Of a stretch of 8,881 nt of DNA, positions 1-6,277 are shown piece after piece. Where the stretch lies: assembly GCA_018894495.1 (NCBI GenBank), contig JAHIOY010000027.1:1-8881 (forward strand), in the 5' to 3' direction. The position numbers and the translations under genes are program-made. Positions within the stretch are counted from its first letter, which is position 1. Every line of letters begins with the position of its first letter. The notes beneath the pieces are model-generated. The model was given only the letters and a program-made list of their open reading frames with translations, ran no database searches and was not told the origin of the DNA. Origin of the DNA: Patescibacteria group bacterium. Lineage in GTDB: Bacteria > Patescibacteriota > Minisyncoccia > Minisyncoccales > JAHIOY01.

Positions 1-135
1 AAAGAAAAACCGATTGAAGAAATGACAGTTGAAGAAATAAAAGCTAAGATTACTGAAATTCAGCAGAAGATTATTCAACTTCTGAAGCAATTAATCCAAC
101 AGACTCAGTCCAAGATCGCTGAACTCCAGAGTTAA
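1..135 (+). CDS. C-terminal end of an unidentified coiled-coil protein (5' truncated)
   Basis: Frame 1 is open from the window edge to TAA at 133-135 and gives 44 residues. The tail is charged and rich in Glu, Lys, Gln, Ile and Leu, with heptad-like spacing of Ile/Leu (for example KIIQLLKQLIQQTQ), so it should form a helix or coiled coil. Similar Gln/Leu-rich helical stretches occur in surface and peptidoglycan-binding proteins of CPR bacteria, but too little is present to name a family. It is a real gene end because a strong terminator follows within 45 nt. The function is unknown. Confidence 0.6.
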   Translation, partial: KEKPIEEMTVEEIKAKITEIQQKIIQLLKQLIQQTQSKIAELQS

Positions 136-176
136 TTTATTTTTAAATAGGTTTAAACCAAAGTTTCGTATTTAAT

Positions 177-220
177 AAAAAATGTAACGAGGAAAGAGCT
201 CGTTGCATTCTTTTTTATTT
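177..220 (+). terminator. Rho-independent terminator of the upstream gene
   Basis: AATGTAACGAG (181-191) pairs with CTCGTTGCATT (199-209) over 11 bp with one G-T wobble, around a 7-nt loop. The stem is preceded by an A run and followed by TTTTTTATTT (211-220). The A run can extend the stem against the T run. It lies just after the stop at 135 and ends the upstream transcript. The last two T of its tail are also the first bases of the murA -35 box. Confidence 0.85.
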
Positions 221-247
221 GACATAATCTCGCAAAGAAAATATAAT
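219..247 (+). promoter_or_regulatory. Consensus sigma-70-type promoter for murA
   Basis: TTGACA (219-224) and TATAAT (242-247) are both perfect consensus hexamers separated by 17 bp. The expected transcription start, about 7 nt after the -10 box, falls on the A of the murA ATG at 254, so the message would have no 5' leader. The promoter lies inside the longer TTG-started frame that opens at 203, which argues against that longer start. Confidence 0.85.
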
Positions 248-253
248 CAGAGT

Positions 254-1519
254 ATGCCAGAGAGATTCGTCATTGAGGGAGGTAGACCATTAAAGGGAGA
301 GGTGGAAATCAAGGGATACAAAAATGCGGCCGGCGGCGTTTTGGCAGCCAGCTTGCTTTGCACTGAAGATTGCATTATTGATGGACTGCCCTTGGTTTCC
401 GATGTTTTAGGTCTGCTCAAGATTTTGGAAAAAATGGGTTCGCGAATTGAATGGTTGGCTAAGAGAAGAATAAAAATAAATAATAGCAATGTAGACCCTC
501 AGAAACTGGATTTTGAGGAAGTCCAGAAAAGCCGAATCTCAGTTTTATTAATCGGGCCCTTTTTATCAAGGTTCAAAAATTTTAGGTTTCCTCATCCCGG
601 CGGCGACAGAATTGGCTTAAGGCCAATTTCAACCCATCTTATTTCTCTGAAGGACTTAGGCGCCCAAATTTCTCGCAAAGAGGAGTTTTATGACTTCAAA
701 GCCAAGAAAATTTTGGGAAAGGAAGTGGTTTTAAAAGAATTTTCCGTTACGGCTACCGAAAATCTGATGCTGGCCGCGGTCTTAGCCCAAGGGAAAACAA
801 TTATTAAGATTGCCGCTTGCGAACCCCAAGTTCAAGATACGGGAAAATTTTTAAAGGAAATGGGCGCAAAAATAGAGGGACTCGGAACCAATCAGATTTC
901 GATTGAGGGGGTAAAAAAATTAAGAGGCGTAGAACACAAAATTATTCCCGACCCTCTGGAGGCAGGGACATTCATAATTGCTTCAGCTATTACCGGCGGC
1001 GTGTCTAAAATAAAAAATGTGAACAGAGAGCATTTAGTTTCCTTTTTAGACAAATTGGAAGAAATTGGGGTAAAGTTTAAGCAGGGATCCGACAATTCTT
1101 TGCTCGTTAGTAAGTCCGAAAATTTTCAGTCAGTCAAGGTTCAGGCGCTTCCTTTTCCCGGCTTTCCCACTGATTTAATTCCTCCCTTGATTCCTCTTTT
1201 AACTCAAGCCCAAGGAAGAAGCATAATTCATGACCCGCTTTATGAAAATCGTTTAAATTTTACCCAGGAATTGAGAAAGATGGGAGCGGACATTGAACTC
1301 GTTGACCCGCATCGGGTATTCATTTTTGGCAAGACGCGGTTGCAGGGTTCAAGGATTGAGTCCTGGGACATAAGGGCAGGCGCTTCCTTAATTATCGCCG
1401 GGCTGGCTGCCAAAGGGAAAACAATAATTGAAAATATTTCCCAAATTGATAGGGGATATGAGCGCATTGAAGAACGATTACAGCAATTAGGGGCGGATAT
1501 AAAGAGAATTAAAAACTAA
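254..1519 (+). CDS. murA: UDP-N-acetylglucosamine 1-carboxyvinyltransferase (MurA), Asp-type active site
   Basis: MurA is the cytoplasmic enzyme that transfers enolpyruvate from PEP to UDP-GlcNAc, the first committed step of peptidoglycan synthesis. The product has 421 residues, close to the usual 419 or so. It shows the KN pair at 23-24 (GYKNA), the loop PGGDRIGLRP at 115-124, SVTATENLMLAA, the FPTD acid (D307), YENR, WDIRAGASLIIAG (R374) and DRGYERIEERL near the end. The catalytic loop Cys (Cys115 in E. coli) is Asp118 here. Such Asp forms are known in naturally fosfomycin-insensitive MurA of mycobacteria and chlamydiae. The AAREP motif reads AACEP (C189). ATG 254 is chosen over TTG 203 because homology begins at MPERFVIEGG and a promoter sits in the extension. 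There is no Shine-Dalgarno sequence, as expected for a leaderless start. Confidence 0.96.
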   Translation: MPERFVIEGGRPLKGEVEIKGYKNAAGGVLAASLLCTEDCIIDGLPLVSDVLGLLKILEKMGSRIEWLAKRRIKINNSNVDPQKLDFEEVQKSRISVLLIGPFLSRFKNFRFPHPGGDRIGLRPISTHLISLKDLGAQISRKEEFYDFKAKKILGKEVVLKEFSVTATENLMLAAVLAQGKTIIKIAACEPQVQDTGKFLKEMGAKIEGLGTNQISIEGVKKLRGVEHKIIPDPLEAGTFIIASAITGGVSKIKNVNREHLVSFLDKLEEIGVKFKQGSDNSLLVSKSENFQSVKVQALPFPGFPTDLIPPLIPLLTQAQGRSIIHDPLYENRLNFTQELRKMGADIELVDPHRVFIFGKTRLQGSRIESWDIRAGASLIIAGLAAKGKTIIENISQIDRGYERIEERLQQLGADIKRIKN

Positions 1520-1606
1520 AAATGAAAAATGAAAAATGACAATGAAAAATTAAAAATTTTAAATTTTAAATTGTCGTTTTTAGTTTTTCATTTTTCATTT
1601 TTAATT
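1507..1606. repeat. Long imperfect AT-rich palindrome between murA and mreB
   Basis: A 37-nt left arm (1507-1543) pairs with a 37-nt right arm (1570-1606) with only a handful of mismatches. It is built from the repeated word AAAAATGA and its complement TCATTTTT. The 26-nt centre (1544-1569) is itself nearly palindromic. The left arm includes the murA stop codon. In RNA either strand would form a long hairpin with a U-rich 3' arm, so it may act as a two-way terminator or a processing site. The word-repeat structure also suits a CPR-type intergenic repeat element. Confidence 0.8.
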
Positions 1607-1619
1607 TAGCGAAGCGCTT

Positions 1620-2627
1620 ATGTTTATCAGAAAAATTGGCATTGACCTCGGAACCTGTAACTCGGTTGTTTTTGTTCCTAAAAAAGGGATTGTTTTTCAA
1701 GAACCCTCGGTTGTTGCCGTTTCCTTAGCCGAAAATAAAATTTTGGCTGTTGGAACGTTGGCAAAAGAAATGATTGGCAGAACGCCGGATGCCATCAAGG
1801 TATATCGGCCTTTAAGAGAAGGAGTAATTGCTGATTATCTGGTGACTCAGGCAATGCTTAAATATTTTATTGACAAGGTCTTGGGCCATTTTCGGCTGTT
1901 TAAACCGGAACTGATGATAGGCGTTCCGGCTGGCATCACCTCAACCGAAAGGCGGGCAGTTATTGAGGCCGGTCTGGCCGCCGGAGCTAGGGATGTTTAT
2001 GTGGCAAAGGAACCGATTTTATCGGCCATCGGAGCCGGGATTACAATCAATGATTGCTCGGGAAACCTGATTGTTGACATTGGCGGCGGAACCTCCGAGG
2101 TGGCAGTAATTTCTTTGGGCGGAATCGTTAATTGGCAATCAGCCAGGATTGCTGGCGATAAAATGGATAAAGCAATTTCTGACTTCATCAAGAGAAAATA
2201 TAATTTGGCAATTGGCGAGCAAACAGCCGAAGAAATAAAGGTAAAAATTGGCACGGCTTTGCCGGAGAGCGAAGAAAGAGAACTTGAAATTCGGGGCCGG
2301 GATTTAATTTCGGGTTTGCCGAAAAACCTCAAAATTTCCTCAAATGAAGTTTGCGAAGCGGTTTCCGACGTTATTTCTGAAATTATACAGGTAATAAAAA
2401 TTGTTTTGAGGGAGACCCCCCCTGAATTGTCAGCTGATATTATGGATAAAGGAGGAGTCTTGGCCGGAGGCGGTTCTATGCTTAGAAATTTAGATAAAAA
2501 AATTTCAGAGTCAATCGGCGTTCCTTTTATTTTAGCCAATGAGGCCTTATCTTGCGTTGCTAAAGGAACAGGGGTGGTCTTAGAAAATTTGGACGTCTAT
2601 AAAAAAAGCATAATGAGTAAACGATAA
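1620..2627 (+). CDS. mreB: Rod-shape-determining actin homologue MreB
   Basis: MreB is a bacterial actin that forms membrane-bound filaments and guides the cell-wall elongation machinery. The 335-residue length is normal for the family. The actin-fold nucleotide motifs are all present: phosphate-1 loop GIDLGTCNSVV (7-17), the GVPAGITSTERRAVIEA block (101-117), the KEPIL catalytic-Glu region (130-134), phosphate-2 DIGGGTSEVAVI (153-164) and the adenosine motif GGVLAGGGSMLRN (278-290). The ATG start matches the family's N-terminus, FIRKIGIDLG. No Shine-Dalgarno sequence is visible; an 8-bp palindrome AAGCGCTT (1612-1619) abuts the ATG. The neighbour murA fits a cell-wall context. No mreC or mreD follows, and palindromic repeats isolate the gene on both sides. 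Confidence 0.96.
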   Translation: MFIRKIGIDLGTCNSVVFVPKKGIVFQEPSVVAVSLAENKILAVGTLAKEMIGRTPDAIKVYRPLREGVIADYLVTQAMLKYFIDKVLGHFRLFKPELMIGVPAGITSTERRAVIEAGLAAGARDVYVAKEPILSAIGAGITINDCSGNLIVDIGGGTSEVAVISLGGIVNWQSARIAGDKMDKAISDFIKRKYNLAIGEQTAEEIKVKIGTALPESEERELEIRGRDLISGLPKNLKISSNEVCEAVSDVISEIIQVIKIVLRETPPELSADIMDKGGVLAGGGSMLRNLDKKISESIGVPFILANEALSCVAKGTGVVLENLDVYKKSIMSKR

Positions 2628-2760
2628 AATTCAAAGCACAAAATCCAAAGCACAAAATAAATTCAAAGCCCAAAATTCAAAATTCAAAACCGATAAGTTT
2701 AGAATTTAAATATTTGAATTTTGGATTTATTTTGGATTTTGAAATTTGGATTTTGGATTT
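2628..2760. repeat. Low-complexity palindromic repeat of CAAAATCC/GGATTTTG words between mreB and holB
   Basis: The left half (2628-2688) is tandem variants of CAAAATTC, CAAAATCC and CAAAGCAC. The right half (about 2711-2760) carries the complementary words TTTGGATT and TTTTGGAT. The best-matching portions are CAAAATAAATTCAAAG on the left and the complement of a CCAAAATAAATCCAAAA match on the right. The whole is a long imperfect hairpin of about 130 nt with a short non-repeat centre. A TTG codon at 2714 opens the holB frame early, but the 16 residues read from here are just the translated repeat and are not counted as protein. Confidence 0.8.
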
Positions 2761-2761
2761 T

Positions 2762-3652
2762 ATGATAATTGGTCATCAAAAACAATGGGGAATTTTTAAA
2801 AAATTAGCTGAGACAGGAAAACTATCTCATGCTTATTTATTTTCCGGCCCGGAAAAATTAGGAAAGAAAAAGCTCGCCCTTGAACTTCTTTCTCTTTTAT
2901 TTGGAAAAGAGCTTGGAGAAGCGGTTCATCCTGACTTTGTTTTTATCGGACCAACTGACGGAGAAATTAAGATTTCCCAAATTAGGGAGTTGAGCTGGCG
3001 ACTGTCTTTAAAGAATCTTTCAGCCCCTTTTAAAGGAGCGCTCATAGACAATGCCCACTTAATGAATTTTCAAGCGCAGACATGTCTTTTAAAAACCTTA
3101 GAGGAGCCGAGAGGCAAAGCAATTTTAATTTTAGTAACCCAATATCCTCAGACCTTGCTTCCAACAATTATTTCCAGGTGCCAGACAATCAAATTTTACC
3201 CGGTGGCCGGCTCGGAAATTGAGAACTATTTAATTTCCAAAGGACTTTCCGAGGAAAAGGCAAAAGAAATTGCTGAAATTTCCCTCGGGAGACCCGGTTT
3301 TGCCCTTGACTTCCTTTTGAAACCAGAAAAAATTGAGGAATACCGAAAGGCGGTTTCAGACGTGATTAAAATCGCGAATTCCGATTTAGCCATTCGCTTT
3401 CAATACGCAAAAAAAATATCAGAGAATCCGGCGGGATCCCGCTTTGCTGGAGAAATTTTGGAAATTTGGCTTTGGTATTTAAGAAAGGTTTTGATTTCAA
3501 AAATACAGGGCAGGGAAGACGCAAATTTTAAAAATTTCTCTATGTCAAAATTAAAAAATATTCTCCAATTTGGACAAAGGATAAATTTCTTAGCCACAAC
3601 CCAAAATATCAATCAAAGATTAGCTTTGGAAAATTTAATGCTGGAATTATGA
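2762..3652 (+). CDS. holB: DNA polymerase III delta' subunit (clamp-loader AAA+ protein)
   Basis: Delta' is part of the clamp loader that opens and loads the replicative sliding clamp. The 296-residue product shows an AAA+ N-half: IGHQKQWGIFKKL (3-15), a Walker A-like GPEKLGKKKLA (29-39), a degenerate Walker B LIDNAHLMN (94-102), KTLEEPRGKAILIL (111-124) and the SRC motif (138-140) that supplies the clamp-loader arginine finger. LGRPGFALDFL (175-185) starts the C-terminal part. The four-Cys zinc module usual in delta' and DnaX is missing: the protein runs from LLFG (45-48) to HPDF (56-59) without Cys. DnaX/gamma is less likely because of the length and the degenerate Walker B. ATG 2762 is chosen because the longer frame reads through a repeat. 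Residues 225-229 (AGSRF) lie over a GC-rich 12-bp palindrome (3431-3442). Confidence 0.88.
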   Translation: MIIGHQKQWGIFKKLAETGKLSHAYLFSGPEKLGKKKLALELLSLLFGKELGEAVHPDFVFIGPTDGEIKISQIRELSWRLSLKNLSAPFKGALIDNAHLMNFQAQTCLLKTLEEPRGKAILILVTQYPQTLLPTIISRCQTIKFYPVAGSEIENYLISKGLSEEKAKEIAEISLGRPGFALDFLLKPEKIEEYRKAVSDVIKIANSDLAIRFQYAKKISENPAGSRFAGEILEIWLWYLRKVLISKIQGREDANFKNFSMSKLKNILQFGQRINFLATTQNINQRLALENLMLEL

Positions 3653-3710
3653 AAAAATGATAGTGTGGAACGAGAGATTATGAAAAGATTAAAAATTTAT
3701 TAGAAAAATG

Positions 3711-3738
3711 TTGACAATTTTATTAAAAAGGGTAAATT
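3711..3738 (+). promoter_or_regulatory. Candidate promoter of the toxin-antitoxin pair
   Basis: A perfect -35 box TTGACA (3711-3716) is followed after 16 bp by TAAATT (3733-3738), which matches the -10 consensus at 4 of 6 positions. The start codon at 3746 begins 8 nt after the -10 box, the same geometry as the murA promoter, so this message may also be leaderless. TAAAAT (3740-3745) is an alternative -10, but its spacing to TTGACA (23 bp) is poor. Confidence 0.6.
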
Positions 3739-3745
3739 TTAAAAT

Positions 3746-3922
3746 ATGGTTGTCTTAAAAACTCAGGAATTAAAAATTGAGGAAATTGAGGAAACAGATT
3801 TGAAAAAGAAAAAAGAAGTTCTTCGGATAATGGAGGAGATAAGAAAGAGACACAAAATAAAGACCGGAAAAAGGAGTTCTACCGAAATTATTCGTTATTT
3901 TAGAGATAGACATTATCGATGA
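3746..3922 (+). CDS. Small candidate antitoxin paired with VapC
   Basis: This 58-residue frame starts at ATG 3746 and ends in TGA at 3920-3922, sharing ATGA with the downstream toxin start. It is highly charged: an acidic N-terminal part (ELKIEEIEETD, 8-18), a Lys/Arg-rich middle and a C-terminus STEIIRYFRDRHYR (45-58). I do not recognise a DNA-binding family in it; a ribbon-helix-helix or AbrB fold is not evident. The antitoxin role is inferred from its size, its place immediately upstream of a PIN-domain toxin, the 4-nt overlap and its own promoter. The Arg/Tyr-rich tail resembles the toxin-wrapping tails of VapB-type proteins. Confidence 0.7.
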   Translation: MVVLKTQELKIEEIEETDLKKKKEVLRIMEEIRKRHKIKTGKRSSTEIIRYFRDRHYR

Positions 3923-4320
3923 TAGTATTAGATGCTTCGGTTATTGCTAAATGGTTTATAGAAGAAGAGAATACTTCTTCGTCTTTATATTATCGGGATT
4001 TACAGGCCGAGAAAAAAGAAATCATCATGGCCCCGACTCTCCTTGTTTATGAGCTCGCCAATCTTTTTAGATTTAAAAAAGATTTCTCAAATGCGGAAAT
4101 TACTTTAGCCCTAGAGGCGCTTGAGAACTTTGGGATAAGAATTGTCCATTTGAACTTTAAAGATATGGGAAGGGTTGCCAATTTCGCCAGAGATAAAGAG
4201 ATAACTGTTTATGATGGAGCTTATATAATTGTGGCATTAGATTTTGGTTGCAAATTCGTTACTGCTGATGAAAAACTTTACAAAAAAGTAAAAGATTTAG
4301 GTTTTGTGAAACTGTTATAA
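3919..4320 (+). CDS. vapC: VapC-family PIN-domain ribonuclease toxin
   Basis: VapC toxins are Mg2+-dependent endoribonucleases that cut tRNA or rRNA and are held inactive by a cognate antitoxin. The 133-residue product is a single PIN domain of typical length. The four acidic active-site positions are visible: D5 in VLDASV, E45 in VYELAN, D99 in VYDGAYI and D117 in TADEKL. The domain appears intact, so the toxin is probably active. Its ATG overlaps the antitoxin stop by 4 nt, implying translational coupling. The exact RNA target cannot be read from sequence. Confidence 0.9.
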   Translation: MIVLDASVIAKWFIEEENTSSSLYYRDLQAEKKEIIMAPTLLVYELANLFRFKKDFSNAEITLALEALENFGIRIVHLNFKDMGRVANFARDKEITVYDGAYIIVALDFGCKFVTADEKLYKKVKDLGFVKLL

Positions 4321-4335
4321 AAAATCAGACACTCT

Positions 4336-4352
4336 CAGAGACCCGACCTCTG
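4336..4352. repeat. Possible relic of the AGAGGT-type palindromic element in the vapC-frr gap
   Basis: CAGAG (4336-4340) and CTCTG (4348-4352) form a 5-bp inverted repeat. Read on the minus strand, the 17 bases follow AGAGGTYRGRYCTCT, the same pattern as the core of the palindrome inside proB (6482-6505). The remaining gap (4321-4461) is more GC-rich than the other intergenic DNA, has no open frame of note, no U-run terminator and no convincing promoter. It may contain decayed coding DNA. Confidence 0.35.
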
Positions 4353-4461
4353 TAAAACAAGATTGAGACCAAAGGTTGGCGACGGAACAACTGAAAGTTA
4401 TTTGCCAAGCAATATAGATAAGCAGAAAGAAAATTGGGCCGTAAAATAATAAATTTATAAT

Positions 4462-5019
4462 ATGGACCATAAAGAAATAATCAATAAAATTAAGCCGGAA
4501 TTGGCTAAGGTTATTAATTTTTTAGAAAAAGAATTAGCCAAATTTAGGACATCGCGAGCCACTCCTTCTTTGGTTGAAGACGTTATTGTGGAATGTTTTG
4601 GTCAAAAATTTCCTTTGAAACAATTGGCCTTAGTATCAATTCCCGAGCCGAGGCAGCTCCTGATTCAACCCTGGGATAAATCCTATCTTGAAGGAATTGT
4701 CAGGGCTTTAGAAAGAACGGGAACCGGAGCAAATCCGATTGTTGACAAAGATGCGGTTAGAGTAAATTTACCGCCGTTAACCCAGGAGTATCGTAAGGAT
4801 TTATTGCGGCTAATATCTCAAAAACAAGAGGAGGCAAAAAAGACAGTGAGGCGATGGCGAGAGGAGGCCTGGGCCGAGCTCCAAGGAAAATTTAAAGAGG
4901 GAAAAATCAGAGAGGATGATAAATTTAGGGGGAAAGATGAATTGCAAGAGTTGGTTGATGAATATAATAAGAAGATTGAAGAAATAGGGGAGAGAAAGAA
5001 AAAAGAAATAATGGAATAA
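4462..5019 (+). CDS. frr: Ribosome recycling factor
   Basis: RRF acts with EF-G to split the post-termination ribosome and free mRNA and tRNA. The 185-residue product has the same length as the E. coli protein. Family motifs include FRTSRATPSLVEDVIVECFG (28-47), SIPEPRQLLIQPWD (59-72), then ANPIVDKDAVRVNLPPLTQE and the long helix with EEAKKTVRRWREEAW. The start is fixed by alignment: the RTSRA motif sits one residue further in than in E. coli. No Shine-Dalgarno sequence is seen; TATAAT at 4456-4461 directly abuts the ATG. rseP follows 5 nt after the stop, so the two are likely co-transcribed and coupled. Confidence 0.96.
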   Translation: MDHKEIINKIKPELAKVINFLEKELAKFRTSRATPSLVEDVIVECFGQKFPLKQLALVSIPEPRQLLIQPWDKSYLEGIVRALERTGTGANPIVDKDAVRVNLPPLTQEYRKDLLRLISQKQEEAKKTVRRWREEAWAELQGKFKEGKIREDDKFRGKDELQELVDEYNKKIEEIGERKKKEIME

Positions 5020-5024
5020 AGAAT

Positions 5025-6203
5025 ATGATGAGCGCTATTTTAATATTTATTTTAATTTTGAGTTTTCTTATCCTTTCTCATGAGTTTGGCCATTTTATTT
5101 TGGCTAAATTTTCCGGAGTCAAGGTTGAGGAGTTTGGCTTAGGTCTGCCGCCGCGGGCTCTTGGTGTTTATACTGAAAGAGGAAATAGGAAATTTATTTT
5201 GGGCCCCAAAGATATACAGACCAACTCAACCATTTACTCATTAAATCTAATTCCTTTTGGCGGTTTTAACAAAATTTACGGCGAGGAAGTCAAAACCGAA
5301 AAGGACTCAAAGGACTCAGAGAGTTTTGCTTCAAAGTCCTTGCCGACGAGAACCTTGATTGTCTCTGGAGGGGTTTTGGTTGGCATTTTATCCGCGGTGG
5401 TCATTTTTTATTTCATCCTGGGGTTCAATAATTTTTCTACTTATCAGGGCTTGATTTTTAATTATAAATTTCCCTTTGGTTCTCAAAATAATTTTACAAT
5501 GGTCTCTGCGGTGCTTCCTGATTCGCCAGCCGAAAGAGCAAAACTAATTCCTTATGACCTGATATTGAAAGCAAATGGTTCGGAATTAAAAAGCACCAAG
5601 GAGTTTACCGGGTTAATTAAAACTAACGAAGGAAAAGAGGTTTTATTGAAAGTTAAAAATTTGAGAACAAAAGAAACAAGGGAAATAGTTGTTTTTCCGG
5701 AAACAAAGCCGTCTGAAACCGGAGCAAAAATAGGCGTAGGACTTCGGGAGCTCGCTGAAATTAGATACAGCGGTATTTTAGATAAAATTTTTTCTGGTTT
5801 TTTGCATTCAGCAAACCTCGTTCACTACAGCTTGACCGCGCTTTATAATTTAATTAAGGTTTCCATTTTGACTCAGTCAATTTCACCCATTGCCAGCCAA
5901 ACAACGGGCATAGTCGGAATTTTTGCCATCACAAAACTGGTAATTCAAGAAACGGGATTAGGGGAGATTTTTAATTTAATTGCTTTGCTTTCTCTGGCCC
6001 TGGCCATAACCAATTTACTGCCCCTGCCGGCTTTGGACGGCGGAAGGTTGATTTTTTTGGGCTATGAAGCCGTGTTCAAAAAAAGGGTTTCTTCAATATT
6101 TGAAAGAAAGGTTAATGCCGCAGGTTTAGTCGGGCTTATACTCTTGTATATTCTCATCACCTATAAAGACATTCTGCAATACAAAGACATTATATTGAAA
6201 TAA
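5025..6203 (+). CDS. rseP: RseP-type site-2 intramembrane zinc metalloprotease (M50B)
   Basis: Site-2 proteases cut membrane-embedded substrates such as anti-sigma factors and signal-peptide remnants. The 392-residue protein has the zinc motif HEFGH (19-23) in the first membrane helix, a second helix at about 109-133, one PDZ domain at about 157-225 (SAVLPDSPAERAKLIPYDLILKANG region) and the third zinc ligand in NLLPLPALDGG (330-340, D338), followed by a last helix (364-381). One PDZ domain, rather than the two of E. coli RseP, fits the Gram-positive and CPR forms. Residues 94-99 are a tandem KDSKDS from a 9-nt duplication (AAAGGACTC at 5300-5308 and 5309-5317) in the linker before FASKSL. 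The start is ATGATG, 5 nt after the frr stop; either Met could be used. The substrate is unknown. Confidence 0.93.
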   Translation: MMSAILIFILILSFLILSHEFGHFILAKFSGVKVEEFGLGLPPRALGVYTERGNRKFILGPKDIQTNSTIYSLNLIPFGGFNKIYGEEVKTEKDSKDSESFASKSLPTRTLIVSGGVLVGILSAVVIFYFILGFNNFSTYQGLIFNYKFPFGSQNNFTMVSAVLPDSPAERAKLIPYDLILKANGSELKSTKEFTGLIKTNEGKEVLLKVKNLRTKETREIVVFPETKPSETGAKIGVGLRELAEIRYSGILDKIFSGFLHSANLVHYSLTALYNLIKVSILTQSISPIASQTTGIVGIFAITKLVIQETGLGEIFNLIALLSLALAITNLLPLPALDGGRLIFLGYEAVFKKRVSSIFERKVNAAGLVGLILLYILITYKDILQYKDIILK

Positions 6204-6243
6204 GGGAACTGACTGGGGTAAGGGAACTGTCAGCGACTGGCAA
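6202..6243. repeat. Imperfect tandem repeat between rseP and proB
   Basis: AAGGGAACTG occurs at 6202-6211 and 6220-6229. The first unit continues ACTGGGGT. The second continues with TCAGCG and then ACTGGC, so copy two looks like copy one with a 6-nt insertion. The first unit overlaps the rseP stop codon. The gap (6204-6277) is richer in GC than the gaps near mreB and contains no clear promoter, terminator or ribosome binding site for proB. Confidence 0.5.
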
Positions 6244-6277
6244 CGTCAAACCTCGCCAACTCCTTATTTAGCTCAAA

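Noticed and set aside
203..253. Upstream TTG start adding 17 residues to MurA
   Set aside because: The extension lies over the terminator stem and the consensus promoter, and family similarity begins at ATG 254.
1997..2539. Long minus-strand open frame opposite mreB (and shorter ones opposite murA, holB, proB and proC)
   Set aside because: They mirror strongly conserved coding sequence on the + strand and show no recognisable family.
2714..2761. Upstream TTG start adding 16 residues to HolB
   Set aside because: The added residues are a translation of the GGATTTTG repeat; the family N-terminus fits ATG 2762.
3431..3442. Perfect 12-bp palindrome GCGGGATCCCGC in holB
   Set aside because: One or two such palindromes are expected by chance in a window this long, and the poorly conserved HolB C-half gives no clear insertion boundary. 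It could be a decayed element, but I cannot support it.
4434..4461. Promoter TTGGGC-16-TATAAT before frr
   Set aside because: The -35 is poor and transcription would begin inside frr at about codon 3, losing the start.
5198..5210. Inverted repeat TTTGGG-C-CCCAAA in rseP
   Set aside because: Six-bp arms are at chance level and the surrounding protein region varies in length across the family.
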